Source: Holophagae bacterium | GTDB lineage: Bacteria; Acidobacteriota; Holophagae; Acanthopleuribacterales; Acanthopleuribacteraceae | Length of the DNA: 64,000 nt | Direction: 5' to 3' | Assembly (NCBI GenBank): GCA_030429565.1 | Contig: JAUIFE010000003.1 | Coordinates: 496,001 to 560,000, forward strand | In this document: positions 1 through 9,117 of the stretch, one piece after another | Layout of the letters: each line of letters begins with the position of its first letter | Position numbering within the stretch: position 1 is the stretch's first letter | Made by a program: the position numbers and the translations under genes | The notes under the pieces: generated by a model | Database searches by the model: none | What the model was told of the DNA's origin: nothing | What the model saw: the letters and a program-made list of their open reading frames with translations, nothing else

Positions 1-126
1 TAACGACGCGGTTAAAAAGATGCCCAACGAAACCCAGGTACTCCATGGGTTGCCCAGCCCGCTAAATATTAAGATGAATGGAATGAAAGCGATACGCAGC
101 AGGGTAAGGATGGTGGGGCCGTTCAT
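1..126 (-). CDS. pgsA: PgsA, CDP-diacylglycerol-glycerol-3-phosphate 3-phosphatidyltransferase (N-terminal part only)
   Basis: The gene reads leftwards and runs off the window, so only the first 42 codons are visible. The peptide begins MNGPTILTLLRIAFIPFILI, the membrane-entry opening typical of PgsA (an N-x-P-x-x-L-T-x-x-R pattern followed by a hydrophobic helix). In this family the integral membrane enzyme makes phosphatidylglycerophosphate, the precursor of phosphatidylglycerol. The catalytic CDP-alcohol phosphatidyltransferase motif would lie beyond the window, so the subfamily cannot be confirmed. AGAGGA lies a short distance upstream of the ATG at 126. The next gene, cutA, is on the same strand about 170 bp upstream. 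Confidence 0.75.
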   Translation of the reverse strand, partial: MNGPTILTLLRIAFIPFILIFSGLGNPWSTWVSLGIFLTASL

Positions 127-298
127 AGAAGAAAGTCCTCTTTGATCTTGGGGACAAAACCAAAGTCTTAGCCAAGGCGGGGATCCCGAGCGCACCGACC
201 GCGCTCACAGAAGCGCAAGGGTAACATGAATTAGCCGAGGGGGAGAACGAAATAACCGTGAGACAGGGCACCGCGATTGGGGTTACTGAAACAACGGT

Positions 299-625
299 TT
301 ATTTTTGGCTACGGACGTTTTGGCGGATCCAGTCGATGAAGTTCTCTTGGCAGTGCTCGACGGAAAAAGCGACGATTTCGGGCACTTCGTAGGTGTGCAG
401 TTGGGCAATCACGGAGGAGACCTCATTAAACAAGTCTCGCGTGGTTTTGAGAATCAGCATGTTTTCTTCGTCGTCGAAAACCTTGCCCTTGAAACGGTAG
501 ATAGAGCGCATGGTCGGAAGAATGTTAACACAGGCAACGAGCTCTAATTGAACGAGTTCTTCAGCGATGGTAATCGCTTGTTGCTCTGATCCGACAGTTG
601 TGATCACCATGATGGCATCAGTCAT
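299..625 (-). CDS. cutA: CutA family divalent-cation tolerance protein
   Basis: This is a 108-aa cytoplasmic protein of the trimeric CutA1 family, which has been linked to copper/divalent cation tolerance although its biochemical role is unsettled. The sequence carries the family landmarks: an N-terminal strand MVITTVGSEQQA, the ACVNILP segment near residue 31, the SIYRFKGKV strand and a C-terminal YEVPEIVAFSVE segment. An in-frame ATG exists upstream at 688, but ATG 625 gives the normal CutA length and is preceded by AAGG at suitable spacing, so I place the start there. It is on the same strand as pgsA, but the gaps on both sides are larger than in a tight operon. Confidence 0.9.
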   Translation of the reverse strand: MTDAIMVITTVGSEQQAITIAEELVQLELVACVNILPTMRSIYRFKGKVFDDEENMLILKTTRDLFNEVSSVIAQLHTYEVPEIVAFSVEHCQENFIDWIRQNVRSQK

Positions 626-838
626 AAGAAAATCCTTGTGCCATTTTGCACAGTGGCGATTATATTTCCTGAAATTTTTCGATGTCAAGACTGCAAGTCT
701 TTGGCGAATGAAGCACTAGCGTCCCTTTTAGGCGCTTATCTCTCTCTCAATGCGCAAGATGTCGTCATTGTTACGCTTCTTTTTGAATCGCAACCACACC
801 CGCCGACAGGCGGTTAACGCGCCTTCTCCGCGGGGGTT

Positions 839-2203
839 TCAATCAATATACCCCAATGACCGCATCATCTCGGCGTCTTGTTCTGAGAAACCTTCGTCGA
901 GGGTGGCGGCTTGATTGAGACCGGCTTCCACCGTCAGTGCCCAGGTCCGCAGTGTTTCAGACAAGGTGCTGTTTGCCGGGGCGAGGTTGTTGGTTTCGCC
1001 CGGATCCTTGTTGAGGTCGTACAACCTTTGTTTCTTTTGGCGCACGCGCCAGCTTTCTTTGCGACCCTGGCACAGCATGCCGACCTCCAGCAATCCACGT
1101 CGTCGGCCGCGCTCGACCGCTTTCTGCGATTGGACCGCCCCTTTGTGGGCTTGGAAGAACAAGGTGCGCCCGCTGTCGGCTTGCCGATCCCCGCGCCAAA
1201 CGGTGCTCCAATCCAGGCCCGCCAGCGTTTCCGGCTGTGGCAGACGTAACAAACCGAGAACGGTTCGTGGCAGATCCAGCAGCGAGGCCGGTGCGCTTTC
1301 GGTACCGGTCGGGATTTGTCCCGGCCAAATAAACGCCATAGGAATGCGCAGGTTGCCTTGGTATAGGTGGCGACCGTGGCCCCAGTATTGGTTTTCACCC
1401 AAGCACTCGCCGTGGTCGGCCACAAAGATGACCAGGGTCTCTTCCGGTGGAGAAACCTTCCACAAGCCATCCAAAAAGTGGCCGATTTGCGTATCGCAAA
1501 ATGCGATTTCGCTGTCATAACGGTCGACGCGCCGGGCTGATTCACGTGGCGGCAAACCTAACGCGGCCGCGTGATCGGCGCGGTATCGGTAGGGGGCGTG
1601 GGGTTCGCTGTAATGGACCCACACAAAAAAGGGGTCGTTTTGGCGATTGACCCAGGCGAGGCTCTGTTGCGTGATGTCTTCGCCGGTTGCTTCGTCCAGC
1701 AAAAGCCCAAACCAACGCTTGCGGGTGAAGACTTCGCCGTAATGGGCGAAGTGTTCCGCTAAGCCGACCAAGTCTGTTTTTAGGGTCCAATTACTGATGA
1801 ACGCGGCTGTTTGGTAATTCTTTAAGGCCAATAGCTTGGGCAAGGAAATCATATTCGGGAACATGGGCACCCCGTTGCGCACCGCGCCATGGTCATGGGG
1901 ATAACGTCCTGTTAGCATGCTGGTACAAGCGGGTGCTGTGAGCGGTTCCACCGTATAGGCTTGGTCGAAGCGGCGACCTTGGGCCAGCAAAGCATCGATC
2001 CGTGGCGAGGTTTGCCGTGCGTACCCGTAGGCAGACAAGTGATCGGCACGCAGGGTATCGACTGAAATTAAAACTACGTTGGGTTGGCCCGCCGTTGCCG
2101 TCGATCCATAGAGGAAAGTTAAATAAAACAAGCTTTTTAGAAACGTTTTTTGCAAAGTGGCGTCAACTCCTGAGAGTGTGGGATGTTGCTTCCATTTAAG
2201 CAT
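839..2203 (-). CDS. Secreted sulfatase/alkaline-phosphatase-fold hydrolase with a Thr in the nucleophile position
   Basis: A 454-aa protein of the sulfatase branch of the alkaline phosphatase superfamily. Metal-site residues are visible in SVDTLRADHL (about residues 47-56) and VADHGECLGE. The active-site stretch TAPACTSMLTGRYP (about 89-102) has Thr where true sulfatases have the Cys/Ser converted to formylglycine, and Cys where they have Arg. This resembles the Thr-type phospho-transferase/hydrolase relatives, so the substrate is uncertain and sulfate-ester cleavage should not be assumed. A hydrophobic stretch at residues 23-38 looks like a signal peptide. A TTG at 2155, 11 nt after AGGAG, would give a more canonical signal peptide (QKTFLKSLFYLTFLYGSTATA) and may be the true start; the ATG at 2203 has no clear ribosome site. 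Confidence 0.8.
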   Translation of the reverse strand: MLKWKQHPTLSGVDATLQKTFLKSLFYLTFLYGSTATAGQPNVVLISVDTLRADHLSAYGYARQTSPRIDALLAQGRRFDQAYTVEPLTAPACTSMLTGRYPHDHGAVRNGVPMFPNMISLPKLLALKNYQTAAFISNWTLKTDLVGLAEHFAHYGEVFTRKRWFGLLLDEATGEDITQQSLAWVNRQNDPFFVWVHYSEPHAPYRYRADHAAALGLPPRESARRVDRYDSEIAFCDTQIGHFLDGLWKVSPPEETLVIFVADHGECLGENQYWGHGRHLYQGNLRIPMAFIWPGQIPTGTESAPASLLDLPRTVLGLLRLPQPETLAGLDWSTVWRGDRQADSGRTLFFQAHKGAVQSQKAVERGRRRGLLEVGMLCQGRKESWRVRQKKQRLYDLNKDPGETNNLAPANSTLSETLRTWALTVEAGLNQAATLDEGFSEQDAEMMRSLGYID

Positions 2204-2327
2204 AAACGTCGCCCAAGCGGTGGGTTGCCGGTTGCATCAACCTAGGCTTAAATGGGTTTGCAGGTGACCCTTGGCCACGTACAATGAGGTCGCATCTTTT
2301 TACGATATTTCCTCGTGGGAGTTATTT

Positions 2328-3368
2328 TTGTTTGCCCCAATACCCAGCCCGGCCTACGAGCTCAAGCAATCGCTACAGGCCATGATTGATCAAAAAACGA
2401 AACCCATCGGCGCGCTCGGGCGCCTCGAAGAATTGGCGCTCCAAATCGCCATGGCCCAAGCGGTGACGACCCCCTCGATTCAAGATCCCACGTGGCTGGT
2501 TTTTGCCGCCGATCACGGTATCGCCCGCCGTGGCGTTAGCCCCTATCCCAGTGAAGTGACCGCGCAAATGGTGGCCAACTTTTTGGCCGGTGGTGCTGCG
2601 ATCAATGTTTTTGCGCGCCTCCATCAGTTTGCCCTGCAAGTGATTGACGCCGGCGTGGCCGCGCCGCTGCCGGAACATCCCGATTTGGTGCGGCGGCCGG
2701 TTGCGCCAGGGACCGCTGATTTCCTGGAAACGGCCGCCATGACCGGTGAGCAGTGCGAGCAGGCTTTGGCCGACGGTCGTCGTTTGGTTGAGGAACACCT
2801 GGCGCGTGGGGTGAATACCTTTGGATTCGGCGAAATGGGCATTGGTAACAGTTCTTCGGCCGCGATGCTCATGCACCTATTGACCGGTCTCGATCTCGAA
2901 GTTTGCGTTGGACGTGGGACCGGCCTTGATGACGAGGGTTTGGCCCGCAAAACCGCCGTTTTACGCGAGGCGGCCGCGCGTTGTGGTGACTTGGAGGATC
3001 CGCTCGAGGTGTTGCGTCAATACGGTGGTTTTGAGTTAACCATGATTGTCGGCGGTGTCCTTGCGGCCGCGGCCGGGCGCGGTTTGATTTTGGTCGATGG
3101 TTTCATTGCGACCGCTGCCGTTTTAGTGGCGGCTAAAATCGATGCCGGCGTGCTGAATTACTGCATTTTCGCCCACTGCTCGCAGGAGCGCGGCCACCGT
3201 GCCATGCTCGACTATCTTCAAGCCAAGCCGCTGCTTTCCTTAGGGATGCGTTTGGGAGAAGGCACTGGTGCAGCGATGGCGTTGCCGCTTGTTCGCGCCG
3301 CCGCCGCTTTCTTTCGCGAAATGGCGTCATTTACCGACGCCGGTGTGAGTCAAGCGCTTGAATCCTGA
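2328..3368 (+). CDS. cobT: CobT, nicotinate-nucleotide-dimethylbenzimidazole phosphoribosyltransferase
   Basis: CobT activates the lower-ligand base of cobalamin to its alpha-ribotide in the nucleotide-loop assembly pathway, in the cytoplasm. Landmarks are TKPIGALGRLEELA near the N-terminus, FAADHGIARRGVSPYP, and the glycine/serine-rich GEMGIGNSSSAAML. The region around SQERGHRAML near the C-terminus is also typical. I choose the TTG at 2328 because GGGAG sits 6 nt upstream and it leaves about 22 residues before the TKP motif, as in known CobT. An earlier in-frame TTG at 2271 would add 19 residues. Translation overlaps the next gene, cobS, which supports a cobT-cobS operon. I see no cobalamin riboswitch upstream. 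Confidence 0.93.
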   Translation: MFAPIPSPAYELKQSLQAMIDQKTKPIGALGRLEELALQIAMAQAVTTPSIQDPTWLVFAADHGIARRGVSPYPSEVTAQMVANFLAGGAAINVFARLHQFALQVIDAGVAAPLPEHPDLVRRPVAPGTADFLETAAMTGEQCEQALADGRRLVEEHLARGVNTFGFGEMGIGNSSSAAMLMHLLTGLDLEVCVGRGTGLDDEGLARKTAVLREAAARCGDLEDPLEVLRQYGGFELTMIVGGVLAAAAGRGLILVDGFIATAAVLVAAKIDAGVLNYCIFAHCSQERGHRAMLDYLQAKPLLSLGMRLGEGTGAAMALPLVRAAAAFFREMASFTDAGVSQALES

Positions 3369-4155
3369 GTCACCCACCCCATCCGACGGTGTTCCCGATT
3401 GGGTCCATGCCGCTTTAAACGCCGTCATGTTCTTTACCCGTATTCCGGTTCCGTCTTGGGTACGTTACTCGCCTGAGAAACTCAACCAATCGTCGGCCTG
3501 GTTTCCCGTCGTCGGCTGGTTGGTCGGTGGTTTTGCCGCCTTGGTGTTTTGGGTGGCGCGGGTTCCCTTGGGCGATGTGCTCGCCTTGTTGCTTTCGATG
3601 GCGGGTACCGTTTTGTTAACCGGCGCTTTTCACGAAGACGGTTTAGCCGATGTCTGTGACGGTTTTGGCGGTGGCTGGAACCGCCAACAGGTCTTATCGA
3701 TCATGAAAGACTCGCGGCTCGGCACCTACGGTGCGGTTGGTTTGGCTTTGGTTTTGGCGATTAAGTTTTTTGCACTTAGCGGTCTGCCCTGGACTTGGGT
3801 GGTCACGGTATTGGTGACCGGGCACGTGCTCAGTCGCGTTTTTCCCGTGTTAATCATCTTTGCCGGCACCTACGCGCGCGAAGATTTGACGTCTAAGGTA
3901 AAGCCCCTGGCTACCCAACTGACCCTGCCAGGTTTGCTTTTGGCCGGTTTTTTTGCGCTGCCGGTTTTGGCGCTCCATTGGATTCCCGCGCTGATTGCTG
4001 TTGGCGCGGCCGCCCTCATGACGCTCTATCTGGCACGTCTGTTTCAGCGACGGTTGGGCGGTTACACCGGGGATTGTCTCGGTACAGTTCAGCAACTAAC
4101 GGAAGTTACCGTGTACCTGACCTTTGTGGCTTATTTCCGGTTGGCAATGCACTAA
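3358..4155 (+). CDS. cobS: CobS, adenosylcobinamide-GDP ribazoletransferase (cobalamin synthase)
   Basis: A 265-aa polytopic inner-membrane enzyme that joins adenosylcobinamide-GDP to alpha-ribazole (or its phosphate) to finish cobalamin. Family motifs are clear: FFTRIPVP at about residue 25, an acidic HEDGLADVCDGFGGG stretch (about 92-106) that matches the Mg-binding region, and SRLGTYGAVGL after it. Several hydrophobic helices follow. The TTG start overlaps the end of cobT by 11 nt, which implies translational coupling. The next gene, encoding the alpha-ribazole phosphatase, follows after 95 bp with its own strong ribosome site. Confidence 0.93.
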   Translation: MNPESPTPSDGVPDWVHAALNAVMFFTRIPVPSWVRYSPEKLNQSSAWFPVVGWLVGGFAALVFWVARVPLGDVLALLLSMAGTVLLTGAFHEDGLADVCDGFGGGWNRQQVLSIMKDSRLGTYGAVGLALVLAIKFFALSGLPWTWVVTVLVTGHVLSRVFPVLIIFAGTYAREDLTSKVKPLATQLTLPGLLLAGFFALPVLALHWIPALIAVGAAALMTLYLARLFQRRLGGYTGDCLGTVQQLTEVTVYLTFVAYFRLAMH

Positions 4156-4250
4156 ACCCTGTCCCTATCACGCGGTCTTCGCGCCTCAACGGCTAGGTGT
4201 TCATCGCGGCCACGCGGTAGATCTACCAACTGATCTTACAAGGAGGCCTC

Positions 4251-4829
4251 ATGAGGCTTTATTTAGTCCGTCACCCGCAAGTTGAATCCCACCGTGAAAT
4301 TTGCTACGGCCAACTGGATTTAGCTTGTGAGCCAGGATGGCGGCCGCAACTGGCGCAGAGCGCGCGACTGTTGCCCGATCCGGGACAAGTGCTCACCGTG
4401 TCGAGCCCGTTGCAGCGTTGTCGGCTGGTGGCTGAAGCATGGCTTGAAGCGAGCGCGACCGCGACGCCGACCTTTGAGAACGATCTCAAAGAGCTGTCTT
4501 TTGGCGAATGGGAAGGTCGTCCGTGGCGTGACATTGATCGGGCCGCCTTGGACGAATGGGCGCGGGACAAGACCGGCTTCGCTGCGCCGGGTGGTGAATC
4601 GTTGTTGACCTTTTCGCGGCGGGTCAATGCGGTTATCGACCGTTGGATGACTGATGACGACCGGGATCGCGTTGTATTTACCCATTCGGGTGTGATTCGG
4701 ATGATGGTGGTGCGCGTGTTGGGGATGCCGCTAGCCAACAGTTTGAGAATGGAAGTGGATCACCTGTCTGTGAGCGCGTTTGACCTTAACCGCGATCGTG
4801 CCAAGATGTTATTTTTGAACCGGCTCTGA
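4251..4829 (+). CDS. cobC: Alpha-ribazole phosphatase / histidine phosphatase family protein (CobC-like)
   Basis: A 192-aa histidine phosphatase. The catalytic loop reads LVRHPQV (His8), with Pro replacing the usual Gly of RHG. The second half has the matching VVFTHSGVIRMM, with the other active-site histidine, and ELSFGEWEG supplies the acid. In the cobalamin pathway this family dephosphorylates alpha-ribazole-5'-phosphate. Family membership is certain; the CobC role rests on its position directly after cobT and cobS. A perfect AAGGAGG lies just before the ATG. Confidence 0.85.
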   Translation: MRLYLVRHPQVESHREICYGQLDLACEPGWRPQLAQSARLLPDPGQVLTVSSPLQRCRLVAEAWLEASATATPTFENDLKELSFGEWEGRPWRDIDRAALDEWARDKTGFAAPGGESLLTFSRRVNAVIDRWMTDDDRDRVVFTHSGVIRMMVVRVLGMPLANSLRMEVDHLSVSAFDLNRDRAKMLFLNRL

Positions 4830-4915
4830 GCTGGAAACCGGACGCGCAAGTTGGCTTGTGCTGTGGTTTAATTACCGCTCGCAAATCCTTGCGTGTTCGC
4901 AAGACAGGAGTTTCC

Positions 4916-7813
4916 ATGGGCGGCGGCGATCAAAAAATTTTTACCTCAGACGAATTGAAGGGCTGGGCCGGCGAAGCATTAGTGCAAGCGGCTGAAAATG
5001 CGATTGATATCCAAGCAGTGAGCGCTTTTAAGTACGATGCTCGCGGCCGGGTGGAAGGCGTGGTGAAGCCGGCGCCGCCCAGCACGGAAACGCCCGCTTT
5101 TGCCCGCATTACCCGGCGCGGTTCGCGGTTGGCGCTTGAGTGCCGCAACCATGGCAAGGGATCCTGGTGCTTGCATACGGCCGTGCTAGCCTTGCATCAT
5201 CTTGGTTTTAAACCTGTTTATAAGAAAAAAAGCGAAGTTGCCGCCGCATTGCCGCGGGTTGGATACCGTTTGGAAATGCAGGCCGACGCAGACGGGCTCT
5301 CTTTTGGTGTGCGCGTCCTTTCGCGCAATAGCTTGGTTCAGGGTCCGCTACACTTTATGAAGCGCGAAGGCGGCGTATTGGGATTGTCACGGCGGGCTGT
5401 TGAGGCGTTGGAAGATTTGGGTGAGGAGCGCGAAAACGGGGTTGCCGTGCGCCGTATTGATGCGGCTTCGTTGTTAACCACGCTCGGTCAATGCGGGTTG
5501 TATCCACCGCGTGCTGAAAAACCCTATGCTTGGGTTCAGGCCGAGGATGCCCCGGAACTGTCGGTCAAACTGAGCGGAGAAGAAGTGTTGTGGCGGTTGG
5601 CGGAACCTTTTGGCAAAGATGCCGTCTGTTTGCCTGGGCGGCCGGGTTTTATTATTGTTGAAAATACAATTACTTATTATCGCCAAGCCCTTGCTGATCT
5701 TCAGGTTTTCCTTGAAGGGGAGGCCGGTTCTTTACCGCTCAATTGCGACACCTTGGCCCCCTTGGTGCGCCAGAAGCACGGCATCTCTTGGCATTCGCCC
5801 AAACCGCGTTTGATCACCGATGTCGACGGCGTCGGTCTTGATTTTTCTGTCCATCAGCGCGATTTGCAAGGTCAGGCCGGTGTCTGGGTCGACGGCCGCT
5901 TTCTCGCGCTTGGTGACCTGGAGCAACCGCGCCAAATTCTAAACGACGGCCGAGCGCCTGTTCTGCTTCAGCTTAACAAGGCGCAAATGCAAACGATGAC
6001 ACGGACCTTTCAGCGGGTTCAAGCACCCTGGCAAGGTGCGGCTTTCCGCGTTCGTGAGCAAATGGCCGGTGACTTTCTCGAGGGCTTTGATCCACCCAGC
6101 GGACTGCAGGTTCAGAACAAAAACGCCGGTGAATGGTTTGGCGTTAAGCCGATGGCGATGACGGTTGAATGGAGTCGGGGTTCGCTGGCACCGCAATACC
6201 GCATCGGTGGTGAATTATTTGGTCACGACGCCTTATTGGCAGGTTTGGTCGATGGGCGCTTTGTGCGACTCAACAGTGGGCAGCGCTTGAATGTGGATGT
6301 TGATGTCATTCTCGAGCATGAGGAAATCCTCAATGGTGTCAAAGCGTTACACGAGGAGCCCGCGCGTCGTAAAGATTTATTGGCGCGTATCCTTGCCACC
6401 AAAGCGGGGCGAGTTGTTACCGATCCGGCGCCAAGTGATGCTGTTGCGCTCGCCGATGATTGGTTGACGCGTTTACGCCATTACCAAGTGGACGGGGTGC
6501 GTTGGCTGTTGGCCAATCACGCCGCCGCCGAGCCTTCACTGCTGGCCGACGACATGGGTTTGGGCAAAACGGTGCAAACCCTGGCTTATCTCGATTCAAT
6601 TCGCGAACCCGGTCGGCCGCAGTTGGTTGTGGCGCCCACCACCCTGTTGGGCAACTGGGCCGCCGAAGCCGCCAAATTCACGCCCCATCGTCAAGTCACC
6701 GTTCATCATGGTCCGAAACGCATACGGACCGCCGACGTTCTCAACGGGCAAGATCTCGTTATTACGTCTTATGGTTTGGTTTTGCGTGACCTCGATCTTT
6801 TTTACGACGTTCATTTTCAGGTCGTCGTTCTTGATGAGGCGCAAGCCATTAAAAACGCCAAAGCACAGACTTCGACGGCTGTTTTTGAGTTGTGGACCGA
6901 TCACCGCGTGGCCTTGACCGGCACGCCGGTGGAAAACCGCTTAACCGAACTCTGGTCGATTTTTCAGTTCCTGGCACCGGGGTATTTGGGTGAAGAAGAG
7001 GATATTAAAGCGATCAGTATGCCGGGAACGGCCGCCTTTAATGCTTTAAAAACTAAGGTCGCGCCCTTTTTGATGCGCCGCCTCAAAAGTGAAGTCGAGA
7101 AAGACTTGCCGGAAAAGCAGGAAATTACCGTGCGCTTGCCGCTCAGCAAGGCCCAGGCCGCGCTTTACGGCGATGTTCTGGTGAAATCGAAAAAAGAACT
7201 GGCCAATCAAGGCATCAATGCCGTGTCGTTGTTAAGTCGTTTGTTGCGGTTGCGTCAAATTTGTTGTCACCCGGGTTTGGTTGACGATCAATATTTGTCG
7301 ACGCCCTCGTGTAAATTTGACTTTTTGTTGGATAGTCTGGCGGAAGTCACCGCCGGTGGTCACAGCGCATTGGTGTTTAGTCAGTTCACCTCGTTGCTGA
7401 AACTGTTGCGCTACGAGTTGGAAGAACGCGACATCCCTTACCTGTACCTGGACGGCGCCACCCGTGATCGCGATGCACTGGTGGCTCGTTTTCAAAACGG
7501 CGAAGCACCGGTGTTTCTGATAAGTCTCAAGGCGGGCGGTACGGGTTTAACCTTGACGCGGGCTTCTTATGTTTACCACCTGGATCCATGGTGGAACCCG
7601 ATGGTGGAGGCGCAGGCGACGGATCGTGCCTATCGTATTGGCCAAACCAAAAAGGTGATCAGCTATAAGCTGATTTCCGAGGGGACGATTGAAGAGCGGA
7701 TTCTGAAGCTTCAAGCCTCTAAGAAGTTGGTGGCAGAGGGTTTGTGGCGCGACGCCGATCAATTGTTTGAAAGTTTGGACCGTGAGACGATGCTGGCGTT
7801 GTTGGAAGCTTAA
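4916..7813 (+). CDS. SNF2-family DNA translocase/helicase with SWIM-like N-terminus
   Basis: A 965-aa ATP-dependent DNA translocase of the SNF2/Rad54 superfamily. The C-terminal motor has all motifs in order: DDMGLGKT (Walker A), VVAPTTLLGNW (Ia), VVLDEAQ (Walker B), ALTGTPVENRLTELW (III), a helicase-C domain starting near ALVFSQF, GGTGLTLTRA (V) and AYRIGQTKKV (VI). Near residue 80 the stretch CRNHGKGSWCLH resembles a degenerate SWIM zinc finger; the first CxC is C-R-N. The middle part has no motif I know. ATG 4916 is preceded by CAGGAG; an upstream in-frame start at 4856 lacks one. In bacteria such proteins act in nucleic-acid remodelling. The stop overlaps that of the convergent kinase gene by 4 nt (TTAA). 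Confidence 0.9.
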   Translation: MGGGDQKIFTSDELKGWAGEALVQAAENAIDIQAVSAFKYDARGRVEGVVKPAPPSTETPAFARITRRGSRLALECRNHGKGSWCLHTAVLALHHLGFKPVYKKKSEVAAALPRVGYRLEMQADADGLSFGVRVLSRNSLVQGPLHFMKREGGVLGLSRRAVEALEDLGEERENGVAVRRIDAASLLTTLGQCGLYPPRAEKPYAWVQAEDAPELSVKLSGEEVLWRLAEPFGKDAVCLPGRPGFIIVENTITYYRQALADLQVFLEGEAGSLPLNCDTLAPLVRQKHGISWHSPKPRLITDVDGVGLDFSVHQRDLQGQAGVWVDGRFLALGDLEQPRQILNDGRAPVLLQLNKAQMQTMTRTFQRVQAPWQGAAFRVREQMAGDFLEGFDPPSGLQVQNKNAGEWFGVKPMAMTVEWSRGSLAPQYRIGGELFGHDALLAGLVDGRFVRLNSGQRLNVDVDVILEHEEILNGVKALHEEPARRKDLLARILATKAGRVVTDPAPSDAVALADDWLTRLRHYQVDGVRWLLANHAAAEPSLLADDMGLGKTVQTLAYLDSIREPGRPQLVVAPTTLLGNWAAEAAKFTPHRQVTVHHGPKRIRTADVLNGQDLVITSYGLVLRDLDLFYDVHFQVVVLDEAQAIKNAKAQTSTAVFELWTDHRVALTGTPVENRLTELWSIFQFLAPGYLGEEEDIKAISMPGTAAFNALKTKVAPFLMRRLKSEVEKDLPEKQEITVRLPLSKAQAALYGDVLVKSKKELANQGINAVSLLSRLLRLRQICCHPGLVDDQYLSTPSCKFDFLLDSLAEVTAGGHSALVFSQFTSLLKLLRYELEERDIPYLYLDGATRDRDALVARFQNGEAPVFLISLKAGGTGLTLTRASYVYHLDPWWNPMVEAQATDRAYRIGQTKKVISYKLISEGTIEERILKLQASKKLVAEGLWRDADQLFESLDRETMLALLEA

Positions 7814-9117
7814 GCGAGGCTTTTCGGGAACACTAAAACGAAACGTGCGCCACCGTGGGGGCTGCTCTCCAGCAACACCATGCCGTGGTGTCGAATCATA
7901 ATGCGGCGCACGATGCTGAGGCCAAGACCGGTTCCGCCCAGGGCGCTGTTGCGACTGCTGTCGCGTCGGGCGAAGGGCTCAAAAACTCGTTCTCGGTCGG
8001 CAACGGGAATGCCCGGGCCATCGTCTTCTACCGCCAGGTGCCAGTGGGCGTCGGCTTCGTAGCAGCTCAGCCAAATTTGGCTTTGGGTGTGGCGCACCGC
8101 GTTGGTAACCAGGTTTGAAAGGGCGCGCTTGAGGTACTTTGGTGCGGCCAGGATCTCTAATTCGCCGTCATCGCGATGGACGCTGATTTCCGGCCGTAAT
8201 TCGCTGACCATTTGGGCCATGTCAGATAATAGCCGGCCGCAATGGATGCGTTGTCGGTCGCCGTCTAAATCCTCGTGTTCCAACTTACTCCAGGTCAGTA
8301 GTTCGTCAATGAGGTCGTTCATTTCGCCGAGATTGCTTTCAATGCGCTCGAGCATTTTGTCTTTGTGGGTCGCTTCGGCGGCGGCCAAACCCTCGTCAAC
8401 AGCAAACAACAAACGCGACATGGGGGTGCGCAGTTCATGGGAAACCGCGCTGAGTAAATTCTTTTGGCCCACGATCAGGGTTTCAATGCGATGTGCCATT
8501 TGGTTAAAGGTTTTGGCCAATTCGCCCAAGGCGTCTTGATGGCTTTCCTCGGCGCGGGTCGCCCAAGAGCCTTCGCCGAAACGTTCCGCGCTGCGTGCCA
8601 AGCGATGAATGCGTTTTTCCAAGGGGCGGATAATGAAAAAAATGGCAACGCCCATAATGCCAAGTACTAAGACTAAAGTGAGTGGTGGCGGGATGGGGAG
8701 CAGTGCCGGTGGTCGCGGCGGTTCGGCGTGGATCATGGGGCCAATTACCAGCACTTCTTCTTCGTTCAGGGACGCATAAATCCATTGTTCATCGTCGCGT
8801 TGGCGCGCGAGTAGATTGCCGCCGTCGAGGCGTTCCGCTTCCGCGTTACTGAGTTTTAGCTCGGCGCGTAGGGTGAGCTGGGTTGGGAACTGACCGGGAA
8901 TGCCGAGCTCTTCCACCGCCAACCAACGATCAACCGGGTCGGGTCCCATTTCATTGAGGGTGCGGCGTGCTTGGTCGACCAAGGGGAGTACCAGTGCTTC
9001 GGTGCGTTTGCGGACGTTTTTGCCGACCTCATAACGGATTAAAAGGGCGAAACACACGGCGATGGCAATCAGAATCAATGCAATCGCGGAATAAATACGA
9101 CGGAACAGAGCGCTCAT
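7810..9117 (-). CDS. Membrane sensor histidine kinase (CpxA/EnvZ-like)
   Basis: A 435-aa two-component sensor kinase. An N-terminal helix (about residues 8-26) and a second helix (about 147-163) enclose a periplasmic sensing domain of about 120 residues that I do not recognise. A HAMP linker follows, then the HisKA box AVSHELRTPMSRLL with the phospho-accepting His, and the ATPase boxes NLVTNAVRHT (N), VEDDGPGIP (G1) and GGTGLGLSIVRRI (G2). Its ATG overlaps the stop of the response regulator gene by 4 nt, so the two are co-translated and almost certainly partners. The signal sensed is unknown. Confidence 0.93.
   Translation of the reverse strand: MSALFRRIYSAIALILIAIAVCFALLIRYEVGKNVRKRTEALVLPLVDQARRTLNEMGPDPVDRWLAVEELGIPGQFPTQLTLRAELKLSNAEAERLDGGNLLARQRDDEQWIYASLNEEEVLVIGPMIHAEPPRPPALLPIPPPLTLVLVLGIMGVAIFFIIRPLEKRIHRLARSAERFGEGSWATRAEESHQDALGELAKTFNQMAHRIETLIVGQKNLLSAVSHELRTPMSRLLFAVDEGLAAAEATHKDKMLERIESNLGEMNDLIDELLTWSKLEHEDLDGDRQRIHCGRLLSDMAQMVSELRPEISVHRDDGELEILAAPKYLKRALSNLVTNAVRHTQSQIWLSCYEADAHWHLAVEDDGPGIPVADRERVFEPFARRDSSRNSALGGTGLGLSIVRRIMIRHHGMVLLESSPHGGARFVLVFPKSLA

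Noticed and set aside
62..271. 69-codon minus-strand open frame across the pgsA start
   Set aside because: The correct frame at the left edge encodes a recognisable PgsA N-terminus; this frame has no ribosome site and a composition unlike a protein.
2204..2327. Cobalamin riboswitch upstream of cobT
   Set aside because: The leader is too short and lacks the conserved B12-box sequence.
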